Both the position numbers and the translations under genes were made by a program. Below are positions 8,796 through 17,399 of a stretch of 64,000 bases of DNA, piece after piece. The DNA is from Pseudoduganella flava (GTDB taxonomy: Bacteria; Pseudomonadota; Gammaproteobacteria; Burkholderiales; Burkholderiaceae_D): NCBI RefSeq assembly GCF_007830495.1, contig NZ_VLKW01000002.1:864099-928098 (forward strand), read 5' to 3'. The notes under the pieces are model-generated. The model searched no databases. It saw only the letters and a list, made by a program, of their open reading frames with translations, and was not told the origin of the DNA. Numbering within the stretch: the first letter of the stretch is position 1; every line of letters begins with the position of its first letter.

Positions 8796-10136
8796 ATGAC
8801 CAACTACGTCTCTTCCGCCCCCGTCGTCACCGGCATGCGCGTCGTCCCCGTCGCCGGCCAGGACAGCATGCTGCTGAACCTCTCCGGTGCCCACGGCCCC
8901 TGGTTCACCCGGAACATCGTGATCCTGACCGACAGCGCCGGCAACACGGGCCTCGGCGAAGTGCCGGGCGGCGAAAAGATCCGCCAGACCCTGGAGGATG
9001 CCCGTGCACTGGTTGTCGGCAAGACGCTCGGCGAATACAACAACGTGCTGAACACGATGCGCCAGACCTTCGCCGACCGCGATGCGGGCGGCCGCGGCCT
9101 GCAGACCTTCGACCTGCGCACGACGATCCACGCCGTGACCGCCGTCGAATCGGCGCTGCTGGACCTGCTGGGCCAGTTCATGAACGTGCCGGTCGCCGCG
9201 CTGCTGGGCGAAGGCGTGCAGCGCGATGCCGTCGAGATGCTGGGCTACCTGTTCTATGTGGGCAACCGCAACAAGACGAACCTGGACTACCGCGCCGAAC
9301 CGGATGCGAGCGACGCCTGGTTCCGGTTGCGTAACGAGGAAGCGCTGACGCCGGAGGCCGTGGTGCGCCTGGCCGAGGCGACGCGCGAGCGCTACGGCTT
9401 CAACGACTTCAAGCTGAAGGGCGGCGTGCTGTCGGCGGACGCCGAGATGGAAGCCATCGTCGCGCTGCACGAGCGCTTCCCCGAGGCGCGCGTGACGCTC
9501 GATCCGAACGGCGCCTGGTCGCTGCAGGAAGCGGTGCGCGTATGCCGCGACAAGCACGGCATCCTCGCGTACGCGGAAGACCCATGCGGCGCCGAGAACG
9601 GCTTCTCCGGCCGCGAAGTGATGGCCGAATTCCGCCGCGCGACGGGCCTGCCGACGGCCACCAACATGATCGCCACCGATTTCCGCCAGATGGCCCATTC
9701 GATCCAGCTGCAATCGGTGGATATCCCGCTGGCCGACCCGCACTTCTGGACGATGCAGGGCTCCGTGCGCGTGGCGCAGCTGTGCCAGATGTTCGGCCTG
9801 ACGTGGGGTTCGCATTCGAACAACCACTTCGACATCTCGCTGGCGATGTTCACGCACGTGGGCGCGGCCGCGCCGGGCAAGGTGACGGCGATCGACACGC
9901 ACTGGATCTGGCAGGACGGCCAGCGCCTCACCAGGGATCCGTTGAAGATCGAGGGCGGCTTCATCAGGATCCCGCAGCGGCCGGGTCTCGGCATCGAGCT
10001 GGATGAAGCGGAACTGGAAAAGGCACACCAGGCCTACAAGAACATGGGCCTGGGCGCGCGCGACGACGCGGTGGCGATGCAGTTCCTTGTGCCGGGCTGG
10101 AAGTTCGATAACAAGAAGCCCTGCCTGGTGCGCTGA
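8796..10136 (+). CDS. gudD: Glucarate dehydratase
   Basis: 446 residues, full family length. This enolase-superfamily enzyme converts D-glucarate (or L-idarate) to 5-keto-4-deoxyglucarate. Visible family features are [17 protein letters not shown] with the catalytic KxK lysine, [11 protein letters not shown] with a metal-binding Asp, [22 protein letters not shown], and [20 protein letters not shown] with the catalytic His. The N-terminal capping domain begins [21 protein letters not shown]. It lies directly behind the permease gene. The later aldolase and reductase steps of the pathway are not in this window. Confidence 0.95.
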   Translation: MTNYVSSAPVVTGMRVVPVAGQDSMLLNLSGAHGPWFTRNIVILTDSAGNTGLGEVPGGEKIRQTLEDARALVVGKTLGEYNNVLNTMRQTFADRDAGGRGLQTFDLRTTIHAVTAVESALLDLLGQFMNVPVAALLGEGVQRDAVEMLGYLFYVGNRNKTNLDYRAEPDASDAWFRLRNEEALTPEAVVRLAEATRERYGFNDFKLKGGVLSADAEMEAIVALHERFPEARVTLDPNGAWSLQEAVRVCRDKHGILAYAEDPCGAENGFSGREVMAEFRRATGLPTATNMIATDFRQMAHSIQLQSVDIPLADPHFWTMQGSVRVAQLCQMFGLTWGSHSNNHFDISLAMFTHVGAAAPGKVTAIDTHWIWQDGQRLTRDPLKIEGGFIRIPQRPGLGIELDEAELEKAHQAYKNMGLGARDDAVAMQFLVPGWKFDNKKPCLVR

Positions 10137-10145
10137 GCGCTCCCG

Positions 10146-10170
10146 CGGCCGGTGTCACGCCGGCCGTTCT
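10146..10170 (+). terminator. Hairpin behind glucarate dehydratase
   Basis: CGGCCGG (10146-10152) pairs with CCGGCCG (10160-10166) around a seven-base loop, followed by TTCTGTTC. It lies between two convergent genes and overlaps the 3' end of the thioesterase gene. The tail is weak, so termination may be partial. Confidence 0.5.
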
Positions 10171-10601
10171 GTTCCCACTACCGCCGGCAGGTACACGTCG
10201 CAAAACTCGGCAGGCATCCGCCGCGGCTTGCCGCTGTCGATCTCGATGCAGACGAGCTGCCAGCGGCCCCGCATCACGGTGGCCCCGTCGCCGGCGCGGA
10301 CCAGCTGGAAGCGCCGCTCCATCGTCAGCCGGCCATCGGTGGCCGTCAGCCACGTACCCAACAACAGCTCGTCGCCCAGGCCCGTCGGCAGCAGGTAGTC
10401 GTACGCCGCGCCCTGGATCGCCATCGCCCGGTTCAGCCGGCGGTAGGCCGCCAAGTCGAGGCCGAGCGCTTCCGAATGCGCCCAGCCGGCCTGTTCGCAC
10501 CAGCGCACGTAGACGGCGTTGTTGGTGTGATCGAGGCCGTCGATGTCCGCAAGCTGCGGCGTGACGGGGTGGATGTGCGGGGTGGGGAAGTCCCAGTTCA
10601 A
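10155..10601 (-). CDS. Hotdog-fold acyl-CoA thioesterase (4-hydroxybenzoyl-CoA thioesterase / YbgC type)
   Basis: 148 residues in one hotdog domain. The segment LADIDGLDHTNNAVYVRWCEQAGW matches the family's D-x-D/N-x-x-x-H-x-N active-site helix start, with Asp near residue 22 and His near 25. These cytoplasmic enzymes hydrolyse acyl-CoA thioesters; the acyl group cannot be predicted. The start is a TTG at 10601 with GGAG seven bases upstream; no ATG fits. It converges on the glucarate dehydratase gene and no operon partner is evident. Confidence 0.88.
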   Translation of the reverse strand: MNWDFPTPHIHPVTPQLADIDGLDHTNNAVYVRWCEQAGWAHSEALGLDLAAYRRLNRAMAIQGAAYDYLLPTGLGDELLLGTWLTATDGRLTMERRFQLVRAGDGATVMRGRWQLVCIEIDSGKPRRMPAEFCDVYLPAVVGTERPA

Positions 10602-10736
10602 CGGCGGCTCCGGGCAAAGGTGCGATTGTAGCGTGGCGGTGCGGCTCGGTGAGCCTATGCGGTCTGCAGTGCCATGGTAAACTTTGGTCGGTCGGCGCGG
10701 CCTTTTTGCCGCGTCATCGCTGGAGGCACAGTTACG

Positions 10737-11309
10737 ATGCCCACTTGCTGGATCGTCGCAGGACCAAATGGAGGTGGAAAGACTACTTTCGCACTGGCGT
10801 ACCTGCCTGATGTGGCAAATTGCTATCGCTTTGTCAACGCGGATATGATTGCTGCCGGGTTGTCGCCTTTAGCGCCTGAGCAGGAGCTAGCGGCGGCGAG
10901 CCGGATTTTTCTTGCTGAGATCGATTCGTGCATCAGGCAACAAAGGGATTTTGCTTTCGAAACAACGCTGGCCGGCCGAGGTTACATAAAGCTCGTGCGG
11001 GATCTGCGAGCGTCGGGCTGGAGAGTGGAGCTGATTTACCTCGCTCTCCCAAGTAAGGAGATGTCGCATCTCCGCGTAGCCGAGCGTGTTGCGCACGGCG
11101 GCCATAGCATTCCGGCAGCGGATATCGATCGGCGGTTTGCCCGCAGCCTGCGTAACTTGCTGGACCACTTCAGTTCCGCAGTTGACGCATGCAGGTGCTT
11201 CATGAATAGTGGCCCCGTACCGCAGCTGATCTTTGAGCAGCAAGGCGAACGGCGCGCAGTAATGCATGAGGAGTATTATCAGATGTTACTCAAGGGATCA
11301 AGGGCATGA
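10737..11309 (+). CDS. Zeta-toxin-like P-loop kinase
   Basis: 190 residues from the ATG at 10737, with GGAGG about ten bases upstream. [19 protein letters not shown] (residues 5-23) is a Walker A loop of the zeta-toxin type. [18 protein letters not shown] and [19 protein letters not shown] are the following zeta-family motifs. Zeta toxins phosphorylate UDP-N-acetylglucosamine and related molecules; many chromosomal relatives have unproven activity. The gene overlaps a 60-residue partner by four bases. The DNA is clearly poorer in G+C than its neighbours, pointing to acquisition by transfer. Whether it is an active toxin is not shown. Confidence 0.8.
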   Translation: MPTCWIVAGPNGGGKTTFALAYLPDVANCYRFVNADMIAAGLSPLAPEQELAAASRIFLAEIDSCIRQQRDFAFETTLAGRGYIKLVRDLRASGWRVELIYLALPSKEMSHLRVAERVAHGGHSIPAADIDRRFARSLRNLLDHFSSAVDACRCFMNSGPVPQLIFEQQGERRAVMHEEYYQMLLKGSRA

Positions 11310-11488
11310 AGAACACATCGGGCAACCCTTCTCCACAAGCGGCGGCGATGCTCAAAGCTTTGCAGGATGCCGTTACGCAGGCGCTGGAGCGCAAGCGTAA
11401 GCTGGGCCAATATGCGGTTGTGTGGCAGGATGGCCGCCCCGTCATGATGGGGGACGACGCCCCGGTCAAACGCGACCGCGGCCTTTGA
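11306..11488 (+). CDS. Small partner protein of the zeta-like kinase (antitoxin candidate)
   Basis: 60 residues. Its ATG overlaps the kinase stop in an ATGA, so translation is coupled. The sequence is one amphipathic helix ([22 protein letters not shown], broken here for length as residues about 13-34) followed by a short strand [15 protein letters not shown] and a charged tail. It has no recognised domain. Its place and size fit a cognate antitoxin or regulator, although classical epsilon antitoxins are larger and usually encoded upstream of the toxin. Confidence 0.65.
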   Translation: MKNTSGNPSPQAAAMLKALQDAVTQALERKRKLGQYAVVWQDGRPVMMGDDAPVKRDRGL

Positions 11489-11495
11489 GCCGCGG
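11476..11495 (+). terminator. Terminator-like hairpin at the end of the kinase/partner pair
   Basis: Perfect 7-bp stem CCGCGGC / GCCGCGG around CTTTGA, in which the stop codon of the small partner gene forms the loop. There is no T-run behind it. Confidence 0.4.
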
Positions 11496-11521
11496 TACGT
11501 TGCTCGTTACGGCTCGGCGTA

Positions 11522-14053
11522 TCAGCGACCCTGCGCCGCAGTACTCTCCAGCACTACCTTCGCCGCCTGCATCCCGTCAGCCGTCGCCGTCAGCACCAGC
11601 TTCCCGCCAGCCCCCGCGCGGGTGCGCACGATTGCCAGCACCTTGCCGTTGAACGCGTTCTTCTCCTTCGACTGGAACGACTCGAAGCTGTTTGGATCGC
11701 CGTTGTCCGTGACGACGATCTCGCCCGGGCCGGTGAGACTGAAGCGGATGCGGTTGTGCGTGCGCGGCACGGGCACGCCGTCCTTGTCGGCGATTGTCAC
11801 GCTGACGAAGGCCAGGTCGGCGCCGTCGGCCTGCAGCTTGTCGCGGTCCGCCGACAGGGCCAGTTTCGCCGGCGCGCCCGCCGTGCGTACCGTGTCCTCG
11901 GCCCATGGCTTGCCGTTCCTGTAGGTGACGGCCTTCAGTGTGCCGGGCTGGTACTTGACGTCGTCCCAGCGCAGCCGGTAGTCGCGTGGGCCGCGCTTCT
12001 TGCGGCCCAGCGACTGGCCGTTCAGGAACAGCTCGGCCTCATCGCCGGACGTGTACAGGTGCACCGGCGTCACCTGGCCCACGCGCTCCGGCCAGTTCCA
12101 GTGCGGCAGCAGGTGCGCCATCGGCAGCTCGGGGCGCCAGCGCGCCTGGTACAGCCAGAAGCGGTCCTTCTTGAAGCCGGCCAGGTCGACGATGCCGAAG
12201 TACGAGCTGCGCGACGGGATCGCGATCTTCTTCAGGTCCGCCAGGTCCTTCTCCATTTTCGCCCGCTGCACGGGGTCCGTGAAGTTCAGCACATTGGTCG
12301 TGTCGGCGTTGTATGGCGTCGGCTCGCCCAGGTAGTCGAAGCCCGTCCAGACGAATTCGCCGGCCACGAACGGGTTGTCGTCCTGGCCCTTGAATTCCAC
12401 GTCCGGCGCCGTCGCCCATGGCGGTGCGGACAGGTCGTAGCTGCTGACGTGGAAGTTCGCCAGGCCCTTCGACTTCTCGTCGCTGACGGGGAAGAAGTAT
12501 TCGCCGCGCGAGCTCACCGTCGATGCCGTCTCGCTGCCGTACATGGGGATGTGCGGCGCGGATGCGTGGAACTTGCCGTATTCGTGCGGCTTGTAGTTGT
12601 AGCCGAACAGGTCGATCGCGTTCTGGAAGCCGTTGTAGCCGGAGCTCACGTGGTTGTACGCGGCCGTCGTCGGGCGGGTGCGGTCCTCGCCGCGCACGAT
12701 CTCGGCCAGGTGCGCCGCCACCTTCCAGCCTTCCGGCTTGCCCTGTTCGACAATCTCGTTGCCGATGCTCCAGGCGATCACGCTGGGGTGGTTGCGGTCG
12801 CGCCGCACCATCGTGCGCAAGTCCTTCTCATGCCAGGCGGGGAAGGCGCGGTGGTAGTCGTTCGGCGTCTTCTGTTCGCCCCACATGTCGAACGCCTCGT
12901 CGACGATCAGGATGCCCATCCGGTCCGCCAGGTCCAGCAGTTCGGGCGCCGGCGGGTTGTGGCTCGTGCGGATCGCGTTGACGCCCATCTCGCGCAGGAT
13001 CTCCAGCTGCCGTTCCAGCGCGCGGACGTTGATCGCCGTGCCCAGCGCGCCCAGGTCGTGGTGCTGGCACACGCCCTGGATCGGCACGCGCTTGCCGTTC
13101 AACAGGAAGCCGCGCTGCGCGTCGAACGCGATCGTGCGGATGCCGAACGGCGTTTCATACTGGTCCACGGCGCGGCCCTTGCTCGTGACGGTCGTGACGG
13201 CCACGTAGCGCTGCGGCGCCTCGGTGCTCCACAGCCGCGGGTTCGGCACGGCGAGCGCCTGCGTGAGCTGCACCTGTTTGCCGGCGGCGACCTTGGCGGC
13301 TGCCGTCGCGTCCTGGCGCGCCACCGCGGCCCCGGTCCGGCGGCCAGCCTTGTCCAGCGCATAGATCTCGGTGGCCACCTGCACGTCCGTGTCGGCGCCG
13401 TCGTTGTCGACGGTGACCTGCACGTTCACCAGCGCGCTGTCGCTCGCCACCTGCGGTGTCGTCACGTACGTGCCGTTGTGCGCCACGTGCACGGGCGCCG
13501 TCTTCACCAGCCACACATTGCGGTAGATGCCGCCGCCCGGATACCAGCGCGACGAATCAGGCGGATTGTCGAGGCGGATGGCCACCACGTTCTCGCCCCC
13601 GGCCTTCACATGGGGCGTCAGGTCGACGCGCCACGATGCGTAACCGTACGGCCAGCCGCCGACCTCGCGGCCGTTGACGAACACGGTGGCATTCGACATC
13701 GCGCCGTCGATGTCCAGGTAGATGCGGCGGCCCGCATCGTCCGCCGGCAGCGTGAAGTGCTTGCGATACCAGCCCACGCCCCACCACGGCAGCTTGCCCG
13801 TCTCTCCCGCGTATTCCTGCTTGAACGGACCTTCGATACCCCAGTCGTGGGGCAGGTCCAGCTTGCGCCAGGCGGCGTCGTTGAAGGCGCCGTCGTCGGC
13901 CTTGCCGGCCGCGGGCTCGCCCTTGTGGAAGCGCCAGTCGGCGTTGAACGACAGGCGTTCGCGGGGGCCGTCGGCGGCAGCGGCTGAAAATGCGGCCGGC
14001 AGCGCGGCGAGGCAGAACGCGGCAAGGGCAGCGAGGCGTGGCAGCGGTTGCAT
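11522..14053 (-). CDS. Secreted glycoside hydrolase family 2 beta-galactosidase
   Basis: 843 residues from the ATG at 14053 (GGAG upstream). Residues 1-27 form a Sec signal peptide ending AAFSAAAA. Order: GH2 sugar-binding domain (about 35-190, with DSSRWYPGGGIYRNVWLV), Ig-like domain (195-305), TIM barrel (about 310-620), then C-terminal beta domains of the DUF4982/Ig type found in many plant-glycan GH2 enzymes. The acid/base is Glu433 in SIGNEI and the nucleophile is Glu508 in YGSETAS. RTSHNPPAPELLDLADRMG is also typical. It should release beta-linked galactose outside the cytoplasm. It is transcribed divergently from a TonB receptor and its promoter overlaps a LacI-type operator-like site. 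Confidence 0.93.
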   Translation of the reverse strand: MQPLPRLAALAAFCLAALPAAFSAAAADGPRERLSFNADWRFHKGEPAAGKADDGAFNDAAWRKLDLPHDWGIEGPFKQEYAGETGKLPWWGVGWYRKHFTLPADDAGRRIYLDIDGAMSNATVFVNGREVGGWPYGYASWRVDLTPHVKAGGENVVAIRLDNPPDSSRWYPGGGIYRNVWLVKTAPVHVAHNGTYVTTPQVASDSALVNVQVTVDNDGADTDVQVATEIYALDKAGRRTGAAVARQDATAAAKVAAGKQVQLTQALAVPNPRLWSTEAPQRYVAVTTVTSKGRAVDQYETPFGIRTIAFDAQRGFLLNGKRVPIQGVCQHHDLGALGTAINVRALERQLEILREMGVNAIRTSHNPPAPELLDLADRMGILIVDEAFDMWGEQKTPNDYHRAFPAWHEKDLRTMVRRDRNHPSVIAWSIGNEIVEQGKPEGWKVAAHLAEIVRGEDRTRPTTAAYNHVSSGYNGFQNAIDLFGYNYKPHEYGKFHASAPHIPMYGSETASTVSSRGEYFFPVSDEKSKGLANFHVSSYDLSAPPWATAPDVEFKGQDDNPFVAGEFVWTGFDYLGEPTPYNADTTNVLNFTDPVQRAKMEKDLADLKKIAIPSRSSYFGIVDLAGFKKDRFWLYQARWRPELPMAHLLPHWNWPERVGQVTPVHLYTSGDEAELFLNGQSLGRKKRGPRDYRLRWDDVKYQPGTLKAVTYRNGKPWAEDTVRTAGAPAKLALSADRDKLQADGADLAFVSVTIADKDGVPVPRTHNRIRFSLTGPGEIVVTDNGDPNSFESFQSKEKNAFNGKVLAIVRTRAGAGGKLVLTATADGMQAAKVVLESTAAQGR

Positions 14054-14072
14054 GAAGTCTCCGTATGATTGT

Positions 14073-14087
14073 GATAGCGAAACTATA
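14073..14087 (-). promoter_or_regulatory. GH2 promoter -10 element fused to a LacI-type operator
   Basis: On the minus strand the sequence reads TATAGTTTCGCTATC. The gal operon promoter has TATAGTTAGCGCTATC in the same arrangement, with the -10 hexamer running straight into the operator. A repressor here would block transcription start. It lies 20 bases upstream of the GH2 start codon. Confidence 0.55.
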
Positions 14088-14123
14088 GACGTTGTGGAAA
14101 CGTCATTGCTATTCCATTTCTGC

Positions 14124-14134
14124 GTTGCGCTATC
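14124..14134 (+). promoter_or_regulatory. Second operator half-site, GTTGCGCTATC
   Basis: This is the inverse of the site at 14073-14083 with one mismatch; the two centres are 51 bases apart, close to five helical turns. The same core occurs at 4083-4092 in inverse orientation. Confidence 0.45.
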
Positions 14135-14440
14135 ACGAAGCGGCATAGCGCCGGCATTACGGTGGCCGGTCCGCCTTTTCTTGTGGCCTGACCAATTGTT
14201 GCATTCTTGCGTCACTGGTCTGCCAGGTTTCCTACTGGCCGGACCAGACTTTGTCCTACAGACGAGTTTAGGCAGCTGAAGATCGGCGCAGATGGAAGCA
14301 AATGTCAGCAATTGTGGGCCGCGTTTAATAATTTTTATCGACTTCCGGTTTTCCGTTAAGTTTTCGTTATTTGCTCGAACATACACGCTCACGCATCATT
14401 GCGCCGTCAGTAGCAGTACGCCGCCAAGACGGCGGCGCCC

Positions 14441-14470
14441 GGTATCGCAAGTGGCAAGGTGGTATCGCAA
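14441..14470 (+). promoter_or_regulatory. Tandem direct repeat GGTATCGCAA with 20-base period
   Basis: Exact copies at 14441-14450 and 14461-14470 lie 27-56 bases upstream of the TonB receptor start. The spacing is about two helical turns. The inverse, TTGCGATACC, resembles the TTGCGCTATC half-sites nearby. An activator or repressor site is possible. Confidence 0.35.
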
Positions 14471-14496
14471 TACAACGCAAAAGAACGGAGACCCTG

Positions 14497-17397
14497 ATGG
14501 ATGAGAGAAAGACCCTGACGCTGACCGCATTGGCCTCGGCCCTCGCTTTGATCGGCAATGTGCAAGCCCAGGAAGCGGCCGAGCCGCAGACCGTGGTGGT
14601 GACGGGCCTGCGCGCGTCGCTGGAGAGCGCGCTGAATGCGAAGCGCACCGAGAACAGCATCGTCGACGTCGTCAAGGCCGAGGACATCGGCAAATTCCCC
14701 GATACGAACCTGGCCGAGTCGCTGCAGCGCGTGCCCGGCGTGGCCATCGACCGCGATGCCGGCGAAGGCCGCAGCATCACCGTGCGCGGCCTGGGCCAGG
14801 ACTTCACGCGGGTGCGCATCAACGGCATCGAGGCGCTGGCGACGACGGGCGGCAGCGACAACAGCGGCGGCAACAACCGCGGCCGCGGCTTCGACTTCAA
14901 CGTGTTCGCCTCCGAGCTGTTCTCGTCCCTCACCGTGCGCAAGAGCTCCGCGGCCGAAGTGGAGGAGGGCTCGCTGGGTGCCACCGTCGACCTGCAGACG
15001 ATGCGCCCGTTCGACCTCGCCAAGCGCGGCTTCAACGCCACCGCGATGATCAAGGGCCGCTACAACGACCTGTCCAAGAAGACGGACCCGCGCGGCGCGT
15101 TCATGATCTCGGACACGTTCAACAACAACACGATGGGCTACCTGGTCTCCGTTGCCTACGGGCGCCGCAAGCTGTACGAGGACGGCTTCTCGACGGGCCG
15201 CTGGGACAACGGCCCGTCGGTCGGCGGCTGGTGCGCGCCGATGGGCGTGGGCACGTCGACGTCGCCGAACTGCAGCACGAGTGCGCCGGGCTTCCCGGCC
15301 GCCACGCGCCTGCCCGGTACGCCGGAGAACATCGCCGCCTACAACGCGGCCAGCAACGTGGCCAACTACCATCCCCGCCTGCCGCGCTACGGCCGCATGG
15401 TGCATGAGCAGGACCGCCTCGGCATCACCGCGTCGTTCGAATGGAAGCCGCAGCGCGGCACGCGCATCTCGTTCGACATGCTGTATGCCGACCTGGATGC
15501 GACCCGCGAGGAAAACTACCTGGAAGCGTTCTCGTTCTCGCGCAACCTGAGCTCCGGCGGCAAGCCGCAGACCTCCGTCGTGAACGCGCAGTACGACGCG
15601 CTGGGCCGGCTGCAGTACGGCGTGTACAACGGTGTCGATATCCGCTCCGAATCGCGCTACGACGAGATGCAGACGAAGTTCACGCAGCCTACGCTGACGA
15701 TCTCGCACCAGATCACGCCGGACTGGCGCATCAATGCGGCGATCGGCCGTGCCAAGTCCACGTTCGACAACCCGATCCAGACCACCGTCACGCTCGACGC
15801 GCCGAACGTGAACGGCTACACGATCGACTTCCGCCAGAACGACCGCCTGCCGGTGATCACGTATCCGTTCGACGTGACGAAGGCCGGGGTGCTGAACATC
15901 TACGGCGTGCCGGCCGGCGCGACGGCGGCGGCGAACTCGCTGCCGAGCGAGATCCGCGTGCGCCCGCAGGGCACGACGAACATCAACGACGTGGCCAGTG
16001 CCGACCTGTCGTGGCGCGCTTCCGACACGTGGACGTTCAAGACGGGCCTGAACCTGAAGCGCTACAAGTTCAACACGTGGGAATTCCGCCGCGCGAACAC
16101 GGCCGAAACGGTCTACGGCCTGCCGGCCGGCACGGATGTGTCGGGCCTGACGAAGCTGCTGTCCGGCTTCGGCACGGGGCAGGATATGCCGGCCGGGAAT
16201 GCGACGGCGTGGGTGGTGCCGGACGTGCGCGCGATCACGGCGCTGTATGACGCCTACTGCAACTGCCTGAAGACGGGCGCCGCGAACGGCCCCGGCGACT
16301 ACACGCTGACGTCGCTGACCAACTCCAGCGCGCGCGGCAACAACCGGGCGATCGAAGAGAAGGACAAGGGCTTCTACCTGCAGGGCGACTTCGACATGGA
16401 GGCATTCGGCGTGCCGCTGCGCGGCAACGTCGGCGGCCGCTACGTGAAGACGGAGCTGGAGGCGCTGGGCTACCTGGCGTCGGGCGGCGGCACCCCGGTC
16501 ACGGCGGAGAACGACTACCACGACTTCCTGCCGGCGTTGAACGTGACGGCCAACGTGACGAACGACTTCCTGATCCGCTTCGCCGCGGCGAAGGTGATGT
16601 CGCGCCCGCAGCTGGGCAACCTGAGCCCGGGCGGCAGCCTGTCCACCGTCGGCGCGCTGGGCGTCTCCACCGGCAATCCGCTGCTGGCGCCGTTCCGTGC
16701 GAAGACGTTCGACGCGTCGTTCGAATACTACTTCCCGAACAAGGCGTTCTTCGGCGTGGGCCTGTTCCAGAAGAACATCTCGAACTACGTGCAGGCCGTG
16801 CGCCAGGCTATGCCGTACAACCAGACGGGCCTGCCGCTGTCGCTGCTGCCGGCGAACTTCACGGGCACCGAGATGTTCGACGTGACGAGCTTCATGAACA
16901 CCCCCGGCGGCAAGCTGCGCGGCGTGGAATTGAACTACCAGCAACCGTTCACGTTCCTGCCGGCGTGGGGGCGCAACTTCGGCCTGATCGCCAACTACAC
17001 GCGGGTGTCGTCGAAGATCGACTACATCATCTCGGCCAACGTCGCCAACAGCGGCACGGTGCGCGACGACCTGGTGAACCTGTCGCCCCGTTCGTGGAAC
17101 ACGACGCTGTACTATGACGACGGCAAGTTCAGCGCGCGCCTGACGGGTGCGTATCGCTCCGGCTACCTGCAGGTGGTGCCGGCGCAGAACAACAATGACG
17201 TGCAGGGCAAGAACGAGACGACCAACGTGGACCTGTCGCTGTCCTACAAGATCAACGACAAGCTGGAAGTCACGTTCGAAGGCGTCAACCTGACCAACGA
17301 GGCCAGCGACCAGTTCGTGGGCCGCGCCCGCAACAGCGTCATGACGCACAATGTGACGGGCCGCGAGTACCTGCTCGGCATGCGCTACAAGTTCTGA
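14497..17397 (+). CDS. TonB-dependent receptor (carbohydrate type)
   Basis: 966 residues from the ATG at 14497, with CGGAG upstream; the in-frame extension to 14371 looks non-coding. A signal peptide spans residues 1-24 (ending NVQAQ). A TonB-box-like TVVVTG follows, then a plug domain (about 35-190, IVDVVKAEDIGKFPDTNLAE, the usual SusC-unrelated proteobacterial sugar-receptor wording) and a 22-strand barrel ending in YLLGMRYKF with terminal Phe. It should import an oligosaccharide across the outer membrane. The stop is two bases from the start of a GH43 gene, so the two are translated from one message and probably share a substrate. Confidence 0.93.
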   Translation: MDERKTLTLTALASALALIGNVQAQEAAEPQTVVVTGLRASLESALNAKRTENSIVDVVKAEDIGKFPDTNLAESLQRVPGVAIDRDAGEGRSITVRGLGQDFTRVRINGIEALATTGGSDNSGGNNRGRGFDFNVFASELFSSLTVRKSSAAEVEEGSLGATVDLQTMRPFDLAKRGFNATAMIKGRYNDLSKKTDPRGAFMISDTFNNNTMGYLVSVAYGRRKLYEDGFSTGRWDNGPSVGGWCAPMGVGTSTSPNCSTSAPGFPAATRLPGTPENIAAYNAASNVANYHPRLPRYGRMVHEQDRLGITASFEWKPQRGTRISFDMLYADLDATREENYLEAFSFSRNLSSGGKPQTSVVNAQYDALGRLQYGVYNGVDIRSESRYDEMQTKFTQPTLTISHQITPDWRINAAIGRAKSTFDNPIQTTVTLDAPNVNGYTIDFRQNDRLPVITYPFDVTKAGVLNIYGVPAGATAAANSLPSEIRVRPQGTTNINDVASADLSWRASDTWTFKTGLNLKRYKFNTWEFRRANTAETVYGLPAGTDVSGLTKLLSGFGTGQDMPAGNATAWVVPDVRAITALYDAYCNCLKTGAANGPGDYTLTSLTNSSARGNNRAIEEKDKGFYLQGDFDMEAFGVPLRGNVGGRYVKTELEALGYLASGGGTPVTAENDYHDFLPALNVTANVTNDFLIRFAAAKVMSRPQLGNLSPGGSLSTVGALGVSTGNPLLAPFRAKTFDASFEYYFPNKAFFGVGLFQKNISNYVQAVRQAMPYNQTGLPLSLLPANFTGTEMFDVTSFMNTPGGKLRGVELNYQQPFTFLPAWGRNFGLIANYTRVSSKIDYIISANVANSGTVRDDLVNLSPRSWNTTLYYDDGKFSARLTGAYRSGYLQVVPAQNNNDVQGKNETTNVDLSLSYKINDKLEVTFEGVNLTNEASDQFVGRARNSVMTHNVTGREYLLGMRYKF

Positions 17398-17399
17398 GC

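Larger units (their letters stand above)
14054..14496. other. Divergent control region between the GH2 gene and a TonB receptor gene
   Basis: 443 bases without a gene. It contains the GH2 promoter with an overlapping operator-like site, a second inverted half-site at 14124-14134 and a tandem GGTATCGCAA repeat near the receptor start. The middle (about 14280-14400) is A+T-rich for this genome and may hold the receptor promoter; no clean -35/-10 pair was fixed there. Confidence 0.6.

Noticed and set aside
14407..17349. 980-codon minus-strand frame
   Set aside because: Shadow of the TonB receptor gene on the other strand; no recognisable domain.
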